A DNA stretch of 64,000 bases from Croceibacterium sp. TMG7-5b_MA50 (GTDB lineage Bacteria > Pseudomonadota > Alphaproteobacteria > Sphingomonadales > Sphingomonadaceae), in contig NZ_CP156082.1 of the NCBI RefSeq assembly GCF_039830145.1, positions 266,001 to 330,000 of the forward strand. The letters are read 5' to 3'. The position numbers and the translations under genes were made by a program. Positions within the stretch are counted from its first letter, which is position 1. Each line of letters begins with the position of its first letter. Below the pieces are notes generated by a model. The model was not told the origin of the DNA. It made no database searches and saw nothing but the letters and a program-made list of their open reading frames with translations. Positions 63,161-64,000 of the stretch are shown here, one piece after another.

Positions 63161-64000
63161 CCGGGCAGGGCAGCATCATCCGGGCGATCGAGAGCTACGC
63201 CCGCGCCACCGGGGCGCCCCTATCCCCGCAATGGAGCGCGGAGCTGGGCGATTACGAGCTGGCGGAGGACGCGGATGCGCTCGCCGGGCTGTGTGGTGTG
63301 CTCGGCTGGCCATATCCCACGCGGGTGGAGGACCGGCCCCGGCCGGACCAGTTCCCCCTGCTGGTCTATGATGCGAACAGCGGCTGGTCGGTCGTACGCC
63401 AGTGGGACAGCGCCGATGCGATGCTGCTGGCGGGTGAACGCGGCCTGCTGCCTTACGCGGAAGATCAGCGGTTCTACCGCTTGCGCCTGCCCGATCCGCT
63501 GTCGGGCGGCGGAGAAAAGGCGATCGACGTGTTCAAGCGGGCGATCGGGCGCCGCCGCGGCGCGCTGGTCATGGCCGGGCTTGCCACCGTGTTCGCCAAC
63601 ATCCTGACGCTCGCGACCTCGCTCTATTCCATGCAGCTGTACGACCGGGTCATCCCGCTCGCCAGCTTCGACACGCTATGGGTGCTGACCGCCGGCGTGA
63701 TCTTCGCCCTCACGCTCGACTTGGTGCTGCGCGCGCTGCGGGCCGTGCTGATCGAGAAGGAAGCGAACCAGATCGATGCGGAGGTGAGCGAGTATTTCTT
63801 CGCCCGCGCGCAGGCGATCCGGCTGGACGCCCGTCCGCCCGGCATCGGCACGTTGGCGGCCCAGCTGCGCGGGCAGGAACAGATCCGGCAGGTCATGTCG
63901 TCTGGTTCCCTGTTCCTGCTGGCGGATTTGCCGTTCGCCATCTTCTTCATCGTCGTCATCTCCTGGATCGGCGGCTGGCTCGCCATCGTGCCCATCGCTT
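63157..64000 (+). CDS. Type I secretion ABC transporter (permease/ATPase), N-terminal part
   Basis: Only the first 281 residues lie in the window; the gene runs off the end before the ATPase domain. Residues ~1-115 look like a degenerate C39-peptidase-like domain (DYELAEDADALAGLCGVLGW, LLVYDANSGWSVV). Such domains bind but do not cleave the substrate in RTX/adhesin exporters. Membrane helices follow (ALVMAGLATVFANILTLATS, YDRVIPLASFDTLWVLTAG, FLLADLPFAIFFIVVISWIG). The YDRVIP and LPFAIFFI segments are typical of LapB/HlyB-type exporters. The substrate, often a large surface adhesin, would lie outside the window. Confidence 0.88.
   Translation, partial: MTGQGSIIRAIESYARATGAPLSPQWSAELGDYELAEDADALAGLCGVLGWPYPTRVEDRPRPDQFPLLVYDANSGWSVVRQWDSADAMLLAGERGLLPYAEDQRFYRLRLPDPLSGGGEKAIDVFKRAIGRRRGALVMAGLATVFANILTLATSLYSMQLYDRVIPLASFDTLWVLTAGVIFALTLDLVLRALRAVLIEKEANQIDAEVSEYFFARAQAIRLDARPPGIGTLAAQLRGQEQIRQVMSSGSLFLLADLPFAIFFIVVISWIGGWLAIVPIA

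Overview
The window is GC-rich, densely packed alphaproteobacterial chromosome. An ATP12-type F1 assembly chaperone, a TIGR02186 membrane protein next to TauE, a DUF3297 protein, a split glycine decarboxylase (GcvPA/GcvPB), a large TonB-dependent receptor and a trigger factor with a long Lys/Ala/Pro tail point to Sphingomonadales (Sphingomonadaceae or Erythrobacteraceae). This placement is inferred from gene content; no 16S gene is present. Most genes start within a few bases of the preceding stop (ATGA, GTGA, TGATG or TAATG junctions). The largest intergenic gap is under 300 bases. I see no CRISPR array, insertion sequence, rRNA or complete prophage.

Layout. 1-7 kb: the end of a cation diffusion facilitator, then the protein-quality block clpX, clpP and tig, with a heat-shock-type promoter before clpP, a divergent OmdA-family gene, a secreted amidase and tRNA-Leu(UAG). 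7-15.7 kb: DUF3297 protein, NhaA, an NfrB/NfrA-like glycosyltransferase and outer-membrane pair, TauE plus TIGR02186, a HerA-like ATPase and a cold-shock protein. 15.8-23 kb: queE-valS on the minus strand, then a four-gene Mla-type phospholipid transport operon on the plus strand. 23-34 kb: the minus-strand operon crcB-rluA-HAD-small membrane protein-ATP12, then tamA-tamB-lipoprotein, and YihY on the plus strand. 34-39.6 kb: an Lrp/AsnC regulator with a 15-bp palindromic operator, a TonB-dependent receptor and an M20 amidohydrolase, which look like one regulated uptake and hydrolysis unit. 39.8-48.5 kb: an RND efflux adaptor and pump running directly into gcvT-gcvH-gcvPA-gcvPB.

48.5-60 kb is the accessory part. 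It is a minus-strand surface-polysaccharide locus with GDP-mannose dehydratase, GDP-fucose synthase, a WcaI-like and another GT4 glycosyltransferase, a Wzx-like flippase, a GT42/DUF115-like protein and a sialidase-fold lipoprotein. Embedded in it, with its own strong terminator, is a two-gene module that looks like a phage tail spike: an 864-aa protein with an alanine-rich coiled-coil stalk and a beta-helix-like body, and a 150-aa companion. This is the most unusual feature of the window. A plausible reading is that a phage-derived polysaccharide-binding or depolymerising fibre has been recruited to handle the polymer made by the same locus.

60-64 kb: an XdhC/MocA pair without its molybdoenzyme, then a TolC-family protein and the start of a type I secretion ABC transporter that runs off the end of the window. 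Many start codons are not ATG. Where I chose an internal start, I relied on Shine-Dalgarno sequences, signal peptides or overlaps with the upstream stop.
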